DNA from: Pseudomonas sp. KBW05 | Lineage (GTDB): Bacteria > Pseudomonadota > Gammaproteobacteria > Pseudomonadales > Pseudomonadaceae | DNA length: 64,000 nucleotides | Assembly (NCBI RefSeq): GCF_003852405.1 | Contig: NZ_QAJM01000005.1 | Span: 53,740-117,739, forward strand | Direction: 5' to 3' | Shown: one piece after another, positions 17,626 to 26,659 of the stretch | How positions within the stretch are numbered: the stretch's first letter is position 1 | Layout: each line of letters opens with the position of its first letter | Position numbers and translations under genes: made by a program | Notes under the pieces: model-generated | The model's database searches: none | Told to the model about the DNA's origin: nothing | The model's input: only the letters and a program-made list of their open reading frames with translations

Positions 17626-17665
17626 ACTAGGATGAGGGCAATAAGAAAAACAAGCGAGACCCCAG

Positions 17666-19312
17666 ATGCCCACTGCAACTGCTGAATACGATTACATCGT
17701 CGTAGGCGCCGGCCCCGCAGGCTGCCTGCTGGCCAATCGACTGTCCGCCAACCCCGCCCACCGCGTGCTGCTGCTCGAAGCCGGTGGCCGCGACAATTAC
17801 CCCTGGATCCACATCCCCGTCGGCTACCTGTACTGCATCGGCAACCCGCGCACCGACTGGTGCTTCAAGACCGAAGCGCAGGAAGGCCTGCAAGGCCGTG
17901 CGCTGAGCTATCCACGGGGCAAGGTGCTGGGTGGCTGCTCGTCCATCAACGGCATGATCTACATGCGCGGCCAGGCCCAGGACTACGACGGCTGGGCGGC
18001 GGCAGGCAACCCAGGCTGGGCGTGGAGCGATGTGCTGCCGCTGTTCAAGCAGAGCGAAAACCATTTTGCCGGTGGCTCGCAATTCCACAGCGATGGCGGC
18101 GAGTGGCGTGTCGAGCAACAGCGCCTGCACTGGCCGATCCTCGACGCGTTCCGCGATGCAGCCGCGCAAAGCGGTATCGCCAACATCAACGATTTCAACA
18201 CCGGTGATAACGAAGGCTGCGGCTACTTCCAGGTCAACCAGAAGGCCGGCGTGCGCTGGAACGCAGCCAAGGCGTTTCTCAAGCCGATCCGCCAGCGGCC
18301 CAATCTCACCGTGCTGACTGAAGTGGAAGTCGATCGCGTAGTCCTGGAAAACGGCCGCGCCTCTCAAGTCGTCGGCCGTCAGTTGGGCCAGTCGCTGAGC
18401 TGGAAGGCGCGCAAGGAAATCGTACTGTGCGCCGGTTCAGTCGGCTCGCCAGGCATTTTGCAACGCTCGGGGATTGGCCCGTCCAGCGTGCTCAAACCGT
18501 TGGGCATCGAGGTCGTGCGTGAACTGCCCGGCGTTGGCGGCAACCTGCAGGACCACCTGCAATTGCGCCTGATCTACAAACTGGAAAACGCCCGCACTCT
18601 CAACCAGATCGCCGGTTCCCTTTGGGGCAAGCTGGGCATGGGCCTGCAATACCTGTACGACCGCAGTGGCCCGTTGTCGATGGCCCCCAGCCAACTCGGC
18701 GCGTTTGCCCGCTCGGGCCCGGAACAGACCTCGGCCAACCTCGAATACCATGTGCAACCGCTGTCCCTGGAACGCTTTGGCGAGCCACTGCACGCGTTTC
18801 CGGCATTTACCGCGTCGGTCTGCGACCTGCGCCCGCAAAGCCGTGGCCGCGTGGACATCCGCTCGGCCAACCCGGCGGATGCACCATTGATCCGGCCCAA
18901 TTACCTCAGCCACCCCGAAGATTTGCGCGTGGCCGCCGATGCGATCCGCCTGACGCGCCGCATCGTTGCCGCACCCGCCCTACGCGCATTCAAACCAGTG
19001 GAATACCTGCCCGGCGATGCCCTGCAAACCGAAGATGAACTGCACGAAGCCGCAGCGCGTATCGGTACGACCATCTTCCATCCAGTGGGCACCTGCCGCA
19101 TGGGCAGCGACGCCGATGCGGTGGTCGACGCCCAACTGCGCGTGCATGGCGTGCCCGGCCTGCGCATCGCCGACGCCTCGGTCATGCCGCGCATCACCTC
19201 CGGCAACACCTGCTCACCGACGCTGATGATCGCGGAAAAAGCCGCGCAGCTCATTCTTTCGCCGAACACAAGGAGCCTCACCCCGCAGAGAGAAACGGTT
19301 CATGCAATCTGA
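17666..19312 (+). CDS. GMC-family FAD-dependent oxidoreductase (choline/alcohol dehydrogenase-like)
   Basis: 548 residues. An N-terminal Rossmann motif (YIVVGAGPAGCLLANRLS, residues about 9-26), GMC signature 1 (PRGKVLGGCSSINGMIYMRG) and signature 2 (GSVGSPGILQRSGIGP) are all present, and the C-terminal HPVGTCRMG contains the catalytic His. It belongs to the choline dehydrogenase / aliphatic or polyethylene-glycol alcohol dehydrogenase group. It is followed 65 bases later by an MHS-family permease, so the pair probably imports and oxidises an alcohol or polyol under control of the divergent LysR. Confidence 0.9.
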   Translation: MPTATAEYDYIVVGAGPAGCLLANRLSANPAHRVLLLEAGGRDNYPWIHIPVGYLYCIGNPRTDWCFKTEAQEGLQGRALSYPRGKVLGGCSSINGMIYMRGQAQDYDGWAAAGNPGWAWSDVLPLFKQSENHFAGGSQFHSDGGEWRVEQQRLHWPILDAFRDAAAQSGIANINDFNTGDNEGCGYFQVNQKAGVRWNAAKAFLKPIRQRPNLTVLTEVEVDRVVLENGRASQVVGRQLGQSLSWKARKEIVLCAGSVGSPGILQRSGIGPSSVLKPLGIEVVRELPGVGGNLQDHLQLRLIYKLENARTLNQIAGSLWGKLGMGLQYLYDRSGPLSMAPSQLGAFARSGPEQTSANLEYHVQPLSLERFGEPLHAFPAFTASVCDLRPQSRGRVDIRSANPADAPLIRPNYLSHPEDLRVAADAIRLTRRIVAAPALRAFKPVEYLPGDALQTEDELHEAAARIGTTIFHPVGTCRMGSDADAVVDAQLRVHGVPGLRIADASVMPRITSGNTCSPTLMIAEKAAQLILSPNTRSLTPQRETVHAI

Positions 19313-19377
19313 ATAGCGGCGCCACACCTGGCGCCGACAGTGGAACAACAATAAATAATCACTGTGAGGGCTACCCG

Positions 19378-21000
19378 ATGTCAGAACATGCTCAACCCCT
19401 GGGCTCGGTCATAGACGCGAGCACCAACAACGATTCAAGGAAAGTCATCTTCGCCTCGTCCCTGGGGACGGTGTTCGAGTGGTATGACTTTTTCCTCTAC
19501 GGCGCGCTGGCGGCGGTAATCAGCAAGCAGTTCTTTGCCGGGGTCAACGACACTACGGCGTTTATCTTTGCCTTGATGGCCTTTGCGGCCGGCTTTGTGG
19601 TGCGGCCCTTCGGTGCGCTAGTGTTCGGCCGCCTGGGCGACATGATCGGGCGCAAGTACACCTTTCTGGTGACTATCATCCTCATGGGCGTGGCGACGTT
19701 TTGCGTGGGGCTGTTGCCGACCTACGCCAGTATCGGCATTGCCGCGCCGATCATCCTTATCGTGCTGCGCATGCTCCAGGGCCTGGCGCTGGGCGGCGAA
19801 TACGGCGGCGCGGCGACCTATGTGGCCGAGCATGCGCCTGCGGGCAAACGCGGCTTTCATACCAGCTGGATTCAATCCACCGCGACCATCGGCCTGCTGC
19901 TGTCATTGCTGGTGGTGCTGGCCTGCCGCTACTTCACCGGCGACCAGTTCGAAGTATGGGGCTGGCGCATTCCGTTTCTGTTTTCCATCGTGCTGCTGGG
20001 CATTTCCACCTGGATCCGCATGAGCCTGCACGAGTCGCCGGCCTTCTTGAAAATGAAAGAGGAAGGCAAGGCAAGCAAGGCGCCGATCAGTGAGTCGTTC
20101 GGCAACTGGGACAACCTCAAGGTGGTATTGATCGCGCTGTTCAGCATCAACGGCGGGCAAGCGGTGACCTTTTACGCGGCGCAGTTCTATGTGCTGTTCT
20201 TCCTCACCCAGTTCCTCAAGATGGACCCGGCCCTGGCGAACATGCTGCTGATCATCAGCGTGGTGATTGGTGCGCCGTTCTTTATCTTCTTTGGCTGGCT
20301 GTCGGACAAGGTCGGGCGCAAGCCGGTGCTGATGCTCGGCCTGCTGCTGGCCACCGTGCTGTACTTCCCGATCTTCAAAAGCCTGGCGCACTACACCAAC
20401 CCGGCGATGGACCAGGCCAGCCAACAGGCGCCGATCACCGTGCTGGCCGACCCGGCCACCTGCACCTTCCAGTTCGACCCGGTGGGCAAGGCGAAATTTG
20501 ACAGCCCGTGCGACAAGGTCAAGACCTTCCTGGTCAAGCAGGGCCTGCCCTACAGCAGCGCCGCCGCCCCAGCGGGCAGCCCGGTGCAAGTGAGCGTGGG
20601 TGAAGTGCGTATCGACGGTTTTGACGAAGCGGCCCTGCGCGGCGCAGTGACTCTGGCCGGCTACCCGAGTTCGGCGGATGTGGCCCAGGTCAACAAAACC
20701 ATGGTGGTGGTGCTGATCGTCGCGCTGATCCTGATCGCGGCCATGTGCTACGGCCCGCTGGCGGCGTTGATGGTGGAACTGTTCCCGACGCGCATCCGCT
20801 ACACCTCGATGTCCCTGCCCTACCACATCGGCAACGGCTGGTTTGGCGGGTTCCTGCCGACAGTGTCGTTTGCGTTGGTGGTGTACACCGGGGATATTTT
20901 CTATGGTCTGTGGTACCCGGTGGTGGTGACGGGGGTGAGCCTGGTGGTGGGGATGATCTGCCTGAAGGAAACCCGGCACGTGGATATCGATAACAACTGA
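19378..21000 (+). CDS. MHS-family MFS transporter with a large extracytoplasmic insertion
   Basis: 540 residues; GAGGG about 11 bases before the ATG. The metabolite:H+ symporter signature is plain: SLGTVFEWYDFFLYG near residue 27 and FGRLGDMIGRKYTF after helix 2. Twelve helices are expected. Between helices 8 and 9 there is a hydrophilic stretch of about 100 residues (about 338-440) with two cysteines (ATCTFQF, SPCDKVK), absent from the shorter ProP/KgtP/ShiA type. It is likely co-transcribed with the GMC oxidoreductase and may import its substrate. Confidence 0.85.
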   Translation: MSEHAQPLGSVIDASTNNDSRKVIFASSLGTVFEWYDFFLYGALAAVISKQFFAGVNDTTAFIFALMAFAAGFVVRPFGALVFGRLGDMIGRKYTFLVTIILMGVATFCVGLLPTYASIGIAAPIILIVLRMLQGLALGGEYGGAATYVAEHAPAGKRGFHTSWIQSTATIGLLLSLLVVLACRYFTGDQFEVWGWRIPFLFSIVLLGISTWIRMSLHESPAFLKMKEEGKASKAPISESFGNWDNLKVVLIALFSINGGQAVTFYAAQFYVLFFLTQFLKMDPALANMLLIISVVIGAPFFIFFGWLSDKVGRKPVLMLGLLLATVLYFPIFKSLAHYTNPAMDQASQQAPITVLADPATCTFQFDPVGKAKFDSPCDKVKTFLVKQGLPYSSAAAPAGSPVQVSVGEVRIDGFDEAALRGAVTLAGYPSSADVAQVNKTMVVVLIVALILIAAMCYGPLAALMVELFPTRIRYTSMSLPYHIGNGWFGGFLPTVSFALVVYTGDIFYGLWYPVVVTGVSLVVGMICLKETRHVDIDNN

Positions 21001-21024
21001 TCTTCCAACCACTGAAGCCCCCCC

Positions 21025-21131
21025 TGTGGGAGCGGGCTTGTGTGGGAGCGGGCTTGCTCGCGAAAGCGGTGGACCAGTCAAACATGTATTGGCTGACACA
21101 CCGCCTTCGCGAGCAAGCCCGCTCCCACATT
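21025..21131. repeat. REPIN-like inverted pair (GCGGGCTTGCTCGCG type) with a tandem arm copy
   Basis: On the left, TGTGGGAGCGGGCTTG occurs twice in tandem before CTCGCGAA; the inverse arm ends at about 21128. The unit separates the MHS permease from topB. The remaining bases to 21241 hold no gene. Confidence 0.85.
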
Positions 21132-21241
21132 TAGCTTTAGGCCGCCCACACAAATTGCTGTACATCCATACAGATAATAGTTGATCAATGCCGGTTTACT
21201 GAGCATCCTGCACAGCATCAACCCGATCTGATGTGATAACC

Positions 21242-23182
21242 ATGCGGCTGTACCTCTGTGAAAAACCCTCCCAGGCCAAGGACATCGCGGCCGTGCTCGG
21301 CGCCAGCCGCCGCGGCGACGGCTGCTGGCTGGGCAATGGGGTCACAGTCACCTGGTGCATCGGCCACCTGCTGGAAACCGCCCCGCCCGACGCCTACGAC
21401 GCCAAGTACAAACGCTGGGTGCTGGCCGACCTGCCGATCGTCCCGGAAAAATGGAAGATGCGGGTCAAGCCCAAGACCGCCAGCCAGTTCAAGGCGGTCA
21501 AGCGACTGCTAGGGGAAGCCCAGGAACTGGTGATTGCCACCGACGCCGACCGTGAAGGCGAGATGATCGCCCGTGAGTTGGTGGAGCACTGTCGTTATCG
21601 CGGGCCGATCCAGCGCCTGTGGCTGTCGGCGCTGGACGATGCGTCCATTCGCAAGGCCCTGGCCGCACTCAAGCCCGGCGCCGAAACCTTCAGCCTGTAC
21701 CACTCGGCCCTTGGCCGTTCCCGCGCCGACTGGCTGATCGGCATGAACATGAGCCGATTGTTTACCTTGCTCGGCCGCCAATCCGGGTATCAAGGCGTGC
21801 TGCCCGTGGGCCGCGTGCAAACCCCGACCTTGCGCCTGGTGGTGGACCGCGACCGCAGCATCGCCGATTTCGTACCGGTGGCGTACTGGGCCATCGACGT
21901 AGACCTGCAACATCAGCACATGACCTTCACCGCCCAATGGCGCGCGGCCGAGGATGCCTGTGATGACCAGGGCCGTTGCCTCAACCCGCAACTGGCACAA
22001 GTCGCCGCCGATGCGATGCGCCATGCGGCCAGCGCGCGCCTGGTCAAGCTACGTACCGAACGCATGCGCGAGGTGGCGCCCCTGCCCTTCGACCTCGGTA
22101 CCCTGCAGGAAATCTGCTCCAAGAAGCTCGGCCTCGGCGCCCAGGAAACCCTCGACATCGCCCAGTCCCTTTACGAAACCCACAAGGCCATCACCTACCC
22201 GCGCAGCGATTGTGGCTACTTGCCGCTGAGCCAGCACAGCGACGCGCCGAAGATTCTCGCCGCCCTGGGCCGGGCCGATGAGGCCGTTAATGAACTGATG
22301 CCCCATCTCGACCCGCAACGCCGTTCGCGGGCGTGGAACGACGCCAAGGTCAGCGCCCACCACGGCATCATTCCCACCGGCGCCGGCAAGGACGCGGGGC
22401 AACTCACCGGCAAGCATCGCGCCGTGTACACGCTGATTCGCGCGCGCTACCTGGCGCAGTTCCTGCCCAACCATGAATACGATCGCACCCAGGCGGATTT
22501 CGACTGCGCCGGCCAAGCATTGCGGGCGGTGGGCAAAGTGGTGATCGAGCCCGGCTGGAAACGCGCCCTGCCCGAAGCCCTGGCGCCGGCCAAGGGCCGC
22601 GAAGCCCCTGCACCGCAAGCCTTGCCCTCGCTGGTACAAGGCCAGGAATATGCGGTGACCAAGGTCAACCTCAAGGACCTGTGGACCCAACCGCCAAAGC
22701 CCTTTACCGAGGGCGACTTGATCAAGGCGATGAAAAACGTCGCCAAGCTGGTGGAAGACCCGCTGCTCAAGCAAAAGCTCAAGGACACCACCGGCATCGG
22801 CACCGAAGCCACCCGCGCCGGGATTATCCAGGGCTTGCTGGACCGTGGTTACCTGGTAAAAAACGGCAAGGCCTTGTCGGCGACTCAGGCGGCGTTCAGC
22901 CTGATCGACGCCGTGCCCCGCGCCATTGCAGACCCGGGCACCACCGCGATCTGGGAGCAAGCCCTGGATATGGTGCAAAGCGGCGAGATGAGCCTGGAAG
23001 AGTTCGTCGCCAAGCAGGCGGCCTGGATGAGCAAGCAGGTGGCGCGCTGCAATGGCCTGCGCATGACCATCACCGGCCCGCCAGGCCAAGGCGCTGCGCC
23101 GTGGAAAAAGAAGCGCAAGAGCGCCCCACGCAAGGCGGCCGCCAGCCCCCGGCGCGCAAAAAAACCGGCGAATGCCGGGTAA
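21242..23182 (+). CDS. topB: DNA topoisomerase III
   Basis: 646 residues from ATG 21242 (an ATG nine bases upstream is less conserved). The TOPRIM domain begins at MRLYLCEKPSQAKDIAAVLG and includes the acidic DADREGEMIARE metal site. The catalytic tyrosine is Tyr319 in ITYPRSDCGYLP. It relaxes negative supercoils and decatenates replication intermediates as a type IA enzyme. The C-terminal tail is very basic (KKKRKSAPRKAAASPRRAKK), likely aiding DNA binding; zinc fingers are absent. It is monocistronic or read with the CBS gene 133 bases later. Confidence 0.95.
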   Translation: MRLYLCEKPSQAKDIAAVLGASRRGDGCWLGNGVTVTWCIGHLLETAPPDAYDAKYKRWVLADLPIVPEKWKMRVKPKTASQFKAVKRLLGEAQELVIATDADREGEMIARELVEHCRYRGPIQRLWLSALDDASIRKALAALKPGAETFSLYHSALGRSRADWLIGMNMSRLFTLLGRQSGYQGVLPVGRVQTPTLRLVVDRDRSIADFVPVAYWAIDVDLQHQHMTFTAQWRAAEDACDDQGRCLNPQLAQVAADAMRHAASARLVKLRTERMREVAPLPFDLGTLQEICSKKLGLGAQETLDIAQSLYETHKAITYPRSDCGYLPLSQHSDAPKILAALGRADEAVNELMPHLDPQRRSRAWNDAKVSAHHGIIPTGAGKDAGQLTGKHRAVYTLIRARYLAQFLPNHEYDRTQADFDCAGQALRAVGKVVIEPGWKRALPEALAPAKGREAPAPQALPSLVQGQEYAVTKVNLKDLWTQPPKPFTEGDLIKAMKNVAKLVEDPLLKQKLKDTTGIGTEATRAGIIQGLLDRGYLVKNGKALSATQAAFSLIDAVPRAIADPGTTAIWEQALDMVQSGEMSLEEFVAKQAAWMSKQVARCNGLRMTITGPPGQGAAPWKKKRKSAPRKAAASPRRAKKPANAG

Positions 23183-23315
23183 AAGCGGAAAAAAGTCCGG
23201 CGAATGACGTTTTTCGACGGGTTTGACGCCGCTTTGGACCTTGCCCTCCCGTGGGCCGTCTAGGATTCTGTAGGGGAACCGCTGACTTCCTAACAACAAC
23301 ACCGGAGTGGCCGCC

Positions 23316-23756
23316 ATGAAAACCGTTGCACAAGTGCTCAAAGCCAAGGACCAGAAGAATCAGGAAGTCCATGTCATCAAACACGACCACACCGTGTTTG
23401 AAGCGCTGGTCCGCATGTCGGAGAAAAACGTCGGGGCCTTGCCGGTCGTCCAGGATGGCGTAGTGGTAGGCATCATCAGCGAACGTGACTACGCACGCAA
23501 GATCATGCTCAAGGGGCTGTCATCGGTCACCACGAAGGTCCACGAGGTGATGAGTTCTCCGGTGATCACCGTCGACACCCACAAAAAAGTCGATGAATGC
23601 ATGAACATCATGACCGACAGCCACCTGCGCCACCTGCCCGTGGTCGAAGACGGCAAACTGCTAGGGCTGCTGTCCATTGGCGACCTGGTGAAAGAGGCCA
23701 TCGCCGACCAGGCCGACCTGATCAAGCAACTGGAGCAATACATTCGCGGCGAATAG
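23316..23756 (+). CDS. CBS-pair domain protein
   Basis: 146 residues. ATG 23316 has CGGAG upstream; a GTG three codons earlier is in frame but less well spaced. Two CBS motifs make up nearly all of the protein: about 10-70 (HTVFEALVRMSEKNVGALPVVQDGVVVGIISERD) and about 78-135 (KKVDECMNIMTDSHLRHLPVVEDGKLLGLLSIGDLV). Such stand-alone pairs bind adenine nucleotides as energy sensors. The sirtuin gene begins eight bases after its stop, so the two are an operon. Confidence 0.9.
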   Translation: MKTVAQVLKAKDQKNQEVHVIKHDHTVFEALVRMSEKNVGALPVVQDGVVVGIISERDYARKIMLKGLSSVTTKVHEVMSSPVITVDTHKKVDECMNIMTDSHLRHLPVVEDGKLLGLLSIGDLVKEAIADQADLIKQLEQYIRGE

Positions 23757-23764
23757 GGGAACCC

Positions 23765-24610
23765 ATGCTCGACAGCCTGGAACATCAGGATGACCACCTC
23801 GACACCCTGCACCGGGCCATGGCCGAACGGCGCTTTCTGGTGCTGACCGGTGCGGGAATCAGCACGTCCTCGGGAATACCCGACTATCGCGACAGCGAAG
23901 GTGTGCGCCGGGGCAAGGCGCCCATGATGTACCAGGAATTCCTCGCCACCGCGCAAGCACGCCGCCGTTATTGGGCGCGGGCAATGCTGGGTTGGCCGAG
24001 AGTGCGCATCGCCCAGCCGAACCCCGCCCATCGAGCCCTGGCGGCCTTGCAACAACACCAACGCATCAGCGGGTTGATCACCCAAAACGTCGACACCCTG
24101 CATGACCAGGCCGGCAGCCATGACGTGATCGAACTGCACGGCAGCCTGCACCGGGTGCTGTGCCTGGACTGCCAGCAGCGCAGCCCGCGCGATGTGATCC
24201 AACAGCGGATGGAACACGAGAATCCCTACCTGGCCGGCGTCGATGCCGTGCAAGCGCCCGATGGCGATACGCTGCTGGATCCGGCCTTTGAAGAACGCTT
24301 CCAGATCCCCCACTGCCCCCATTGCAACGGTCAACGCTTGAAACCGGATGTGGTGTTCTTCGGCGAGAACGTCGCCCAGGCTACTGCCTTCAAGGCCATG
24401 GTGGCGGTGGAACAGGCCGAGGGGTTGCTGGTGGTCGGCTCATCCTTGATGGCTTATTCAGCGTTTCGCCTGTGCAAGGCGATGGTGGAACAAGGCAAGC
24501 CGGTGATCGCGATCAACCTGGGCAAGACGCGGGGGGATGAGTTGTTGCAAGTGAAGATCGAGGCATCGTGCGAACGGTTGTTGCCGTTGCTTGTTGATCG
24601 CCTGAGCTAG
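23765..24610 (+). CDS. SIR2-family NAD-dependent protein deacylase
   Basis: 281 residues from ATG 23765. Sirtuin hallmarks appear in order: GAGISTSSGIPDYRD (residues 29-43), TQNVDTLHDQAG, ELHGS with the catalytic His, a zinc site of two Cys pairs (CLDCQQR and CPHCNG), then VVGSSLMAYSAFRL for NAD binding. The insert between the Cys pairs is longer than in CobB. The CBS protein upstream senses adenine nucleotides, so an energy-state link between the two is plausible but unproven. Confidence 0.92.
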   Translation: MLDSLEHQDDHLDTLHRAMAERRFLVLTGAGISTSSGIPDYRDSEGVRRGKAPMMYQEFLATAQARRRYWARAMLGWPRVRIAQPNPAHRALAALQQHQRISGLITQNVDTLHDQAGSHDVIELHGSLHRVLCLDCQQRSPRDVIQQRMEHENPYLAGVDAVQAPDGDTLLDPAFEERFQIPHCPHCNGQRLKPDVVFFGENVAQATAFKAMVAVEQAEGLLVVGSSLMAYSAFRLCKAMVEQGKPVIAINLGKTRGDELLQVKIEASCERLLPLLVDRLS

Positions 24611-24643
24611 CAACACCTCCCATCTAAAATATGGGCCGGGCTT

Positions 24644-24735
24644 ATGTGGGAGCGGGCTTGCTCGCGAAGGCGGCGTGACAGTCGATGCATGTGTTAACTG
24701 ACCTACCGCATTCGCGAGCAAGCCCGCTCCCACAA
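24644..24735. repeat. REPIN-like inverted pair (GCGGGCTTGCTCGCG type)
   Basis: TGTGGGAGCGGGCTTGCTCG at 24644 and its inverse ending near 24734 flank about 50 bases. It lies just after the sirtuin gene. Confidence 0.88.
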
Positions 24736-24837
24736 GGTTTTGCAGTGAATCAGTCAGCTACGAGCCACGACCCGCAACGCCAAAAAATGACGCCCAAGTC
24801 ACAACTCCACGCATCCCCCCGCCCCCACGGCGATTTA

Positions 24838-24898
24838 TGTAGTGACCAAAAATAATCACTACATAACCGTTGACGTAACGTTTTTGTCCTTGCATTAT
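24838..24898 (+). promoter_or_regulatory. Sigma-70-like promoter with an upstream palindrome
   Basis: TTGACG at 24870-24875 and CATTAT at 24893-24898 are separated by 17 bases, a good sigma-70 promoter. Just upstream TGTAGTGA (24838-24845) and TCACTACA (24856-24863) form a perfect 8-bp inverted repeat, a candidate operator. The predicted transcript would have a leader of about 320 bases before the gene at 25230; that stretch contains only short unsupported open frames. Confidence 0.55.
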
Positions 24899-25229
24899 CG
24901 AGACGTCTCCCGGATCGGGAGCGTTGGTAACAAGCGTTTTGAAAGAGCTCGTCTGACCGCCGAGCTGTTTTTTCCGGATGTGCACTGCCCACAAGGCAGA
25001 TTGATGAAGCTGACCGGCCCGCAAGGATCGGTGCAAGGAGCTCAAACGCTGCTTGTCTTCGTTATGAAACCATTGCGTAGCAGTTCATCAGCAAGACTAC
25101 ATGCATCAGGTTCAAGACCCTGCCCGTATTCGGCAGACCGTCACTGACGCCCGGTTTTCGCAACCGGAGACAACTAAGCAGTTTTAACGAATCAATTGAT
25201 AGATCGCCAACTGGTCAAGGGGCTTACAC
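24899..25229 (+). other. Long untranslated leader, no gene recognised
   Basis: About 330 bases between the promoter and the start codon at 25230. Short hairpins such as CTGCCCGTATTCGGCAG (25121-25137) are present. A 47-codon frame from about 25003 has no supporting similarity. The stretch could hold a small RNA or a cis-regulatory leader, but no known riboswitch consensus was recognised. Confidence 0.35.
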
Positions 25230-25559
25230 ATGAATCTGAACAACCAACCAACTATCGACGAATTGGCTGAGATGTTCGCAGCGCAGAAAGACACACTCGA
25301 CGACCATATCCTGTGGATTGGTAAATCGGGCGAAGTGCAACTTGACTGCCTGGCGCCCAATACCCAAGAAGCCGAATTTGACCGCAATAACCGTGAACTG
25401 GCAGCACGCCTGAAGGTGTACCGCCGTGGCCAGGGTTATGTCGGCAAGAAGGCTGCGGCTGATCGCAACTTTATCGAACAAGTATTCGACACACTTAACA
25501 ATGCCTGGGCAGCCGTCAAGGACAGCTCGCAAGTTAAAGTGATTGATCGCTACTACTAG
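25230..25559 (+). CDS. Small conserved-looking protein of unknown function
   Basis: 109 residues, acidic and soluble, no signal peptide or membrane segment. AAGGGG lies 12 bases before the ATG. Composition and codon use are those of a normal Pseudomonas gene. Recognisable features are an N-terminal helix (TIDELAEMFAAQKDTLDDHILWI), a central basic segment (LAARLKVYRRGQGYVGKKAA) and a C-terminal FIEQVFDTLNNAW. I do not recognise the family. It is monocistronic, behind the promoter at 24870-24898, and followed by a REP half-unit hairpin. Confidence 0.7.
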   Translation: MNLNNQPTIDELAEMFAAQKDTLDDHILWIGKSGEVQLDCLAPNTQEAEFDRNNRELAARLKVYRRGQGYVGKKAAADRNFIEQVFDTLNNAWAAVKDSSQVKVIDRYY

Positions 25560-25580
25560 AAAGTCACTTGTGCACTACTT

Positions 25581-25606
25581 GTGGGAGCTGGCTTGCCAGT
25601 TCCCAC
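25581..25606. repeat. Solo REP-like hairpin
   Basis: GTGGGAGCTGG and its near inverse CCAGTTCCCAC enclose four bases. It sits 21 bases after the small gene, so it could double as its terminator. Confidence 0.6.
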
Positions 25607-25623
25607 ACTTGTTTGTGGTGTAT

Positions 25624-26526
25624 TCAAAAAGTCGGAAAACGCCCCTTCGCCGCCTCATCCCGAAAAATATCAAACAGCACTTGTGCCGCCGCCGAGAGTT
25701 CATGCCCAGGTTTGGTCAGCACGCCTATCGGCCGTTCGATCACCGGGTCGCGTAACGTAATGCAATGGGCGCCCGCCTCTTCCATCTGCCGCGCGCATAA
25801 CGCGGGCACGGCGCTGACACCCAAACCACTCGCCACCATCTTGCCCACCGTCGCCAGTTGATGGCTTTCCAGCGCCACCGGCAGCTTCATCTGCAGCGCG
25901 CCCAAATGCTCTTCCAGCATCACGCGCACGGTCGAAGGCCGTTGCAAGGTGATGAAGGGATGTTCCAGCAGGGTTTTCCAATCGACTTCGCTGCATTGCG
26001 CCAGTGGCGAATCGCCCGGCACCACGGCAATGAAACGGTCCAGATACAGCGGTGTAAACGCCAGCGAAGAACCTTCAGAGGGCTCGAACGCCACACCCAG
26101 CTCCACCTGGCGGTCGCGCACCATCTCCAGCACCTGCTCGTTGATCAAGTCATGCACGGTCACATTCACCTGAGGGTAACGCGCACGGAATATCTTCAGG
26201 ATCGGCGGCAGCAGGTTACCGGCAAACGAGGGCATCGCAGCCACCGTCACGCGCCCGCGCTGCAAGGTGAAGCGCTGGCGCAGCTCGTCTTCGGCGTTGT
26301 CCCAATCGGCAATCAACCGGCGGGCCAGAGGCAGCAGGGATTCACCTTCAGGCGTGAGCGCGACGTTGCGGGTATTACGGCTGAACAAGCGCCCGCCCAA
26401 GCCTTCTTCCAGGCCCTTGATAGTCAAGCTGAGGGCCGATTGGGAGAGGTGCAGACGCTCGCAGGCGGCGGCAAAACTCAGGCTCTGGGCCACGGCGAGA
26501 AAGGCGCGCATCTGTTTAACTGTCAT
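25624..26526 (-). CDS. LysR-family regulator of the CoA-transferase operon
   Basis: 300 residues; N-terminal helix-turn-helix [39 protein letters not shown], then a substrate-binding region with [14 protein letters not shown]. It is divergent from the scoAB-like/thiolase operon, with 133 bases between the two starts that contain a perfect dyad. It is inferred to activate that operon in response to a ketone-body or short-chain-acid metabolite. Confidence 0.9.
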   Translation of the reverse strand: MTVKQMRAFLAVAQSLSFAAACERLHLSQSALSLTIKGLEEGLGGRLFSRNTRNVALTPEGESLLPLARRLIADWDNAEDELRQRFTLQRGRVTVAAMPSFAGNLLPPILKIFRARYPQVNVTVHDLINEQVLEMVRDRQVELGVAFEPSEGSSLAFTPLYLDRFIAVVPGDSPLAQCSEVDWKTLLEHPFITLQRPSTVRVMLEEHLGALQMKLPVALESHQLATVGKMVASGLGVSAVPALCARQMEEAGAHCITLRDPVIERPIGVLTKPGHELSAAAQVLFDIFRDEAAKGRFPTF

Positions 26527-26557
26527 GAGGCTACTCCGGGCGACTGCTCAACTATGC

Positions 26558-26588
26558 TGTTTTTTAAATCAATCAACCTTAAAAAACA
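26558..26588. promoter_or_regulatory. Perfect 10-bp inverted repeat between LysR and the CoA-transferase operon
   Basis: TGTTTTTTAA at 26558-26567 and TTAAAAAACA at 26579-26588 are exact inverse copies around an 11-base centre. The 31-bp size, A/T character and position 32 bases upstream of the LysR start fit a LysR recognition site. Confidence 0.55.
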
Positions 26589-26659
26589 ACTTAACAAATC
26601 AATCCAGCAGCGCAACACTCGGTTCATTGGCTGGCCCACAAACAATAAAAGAGGTGCAT

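Noticed and set aside
24842-25147. 101-codon open frame before the small gene
   Set aside because: It begins inside the palindrome and runs through the promoter hexamers; no similarity or ribosome site.
24870-25229. A known riboswitch in the long leader
   Set aside because: No conserved core of TPP, glycine, cobalamin, FMN or SAM classes was found by eye.
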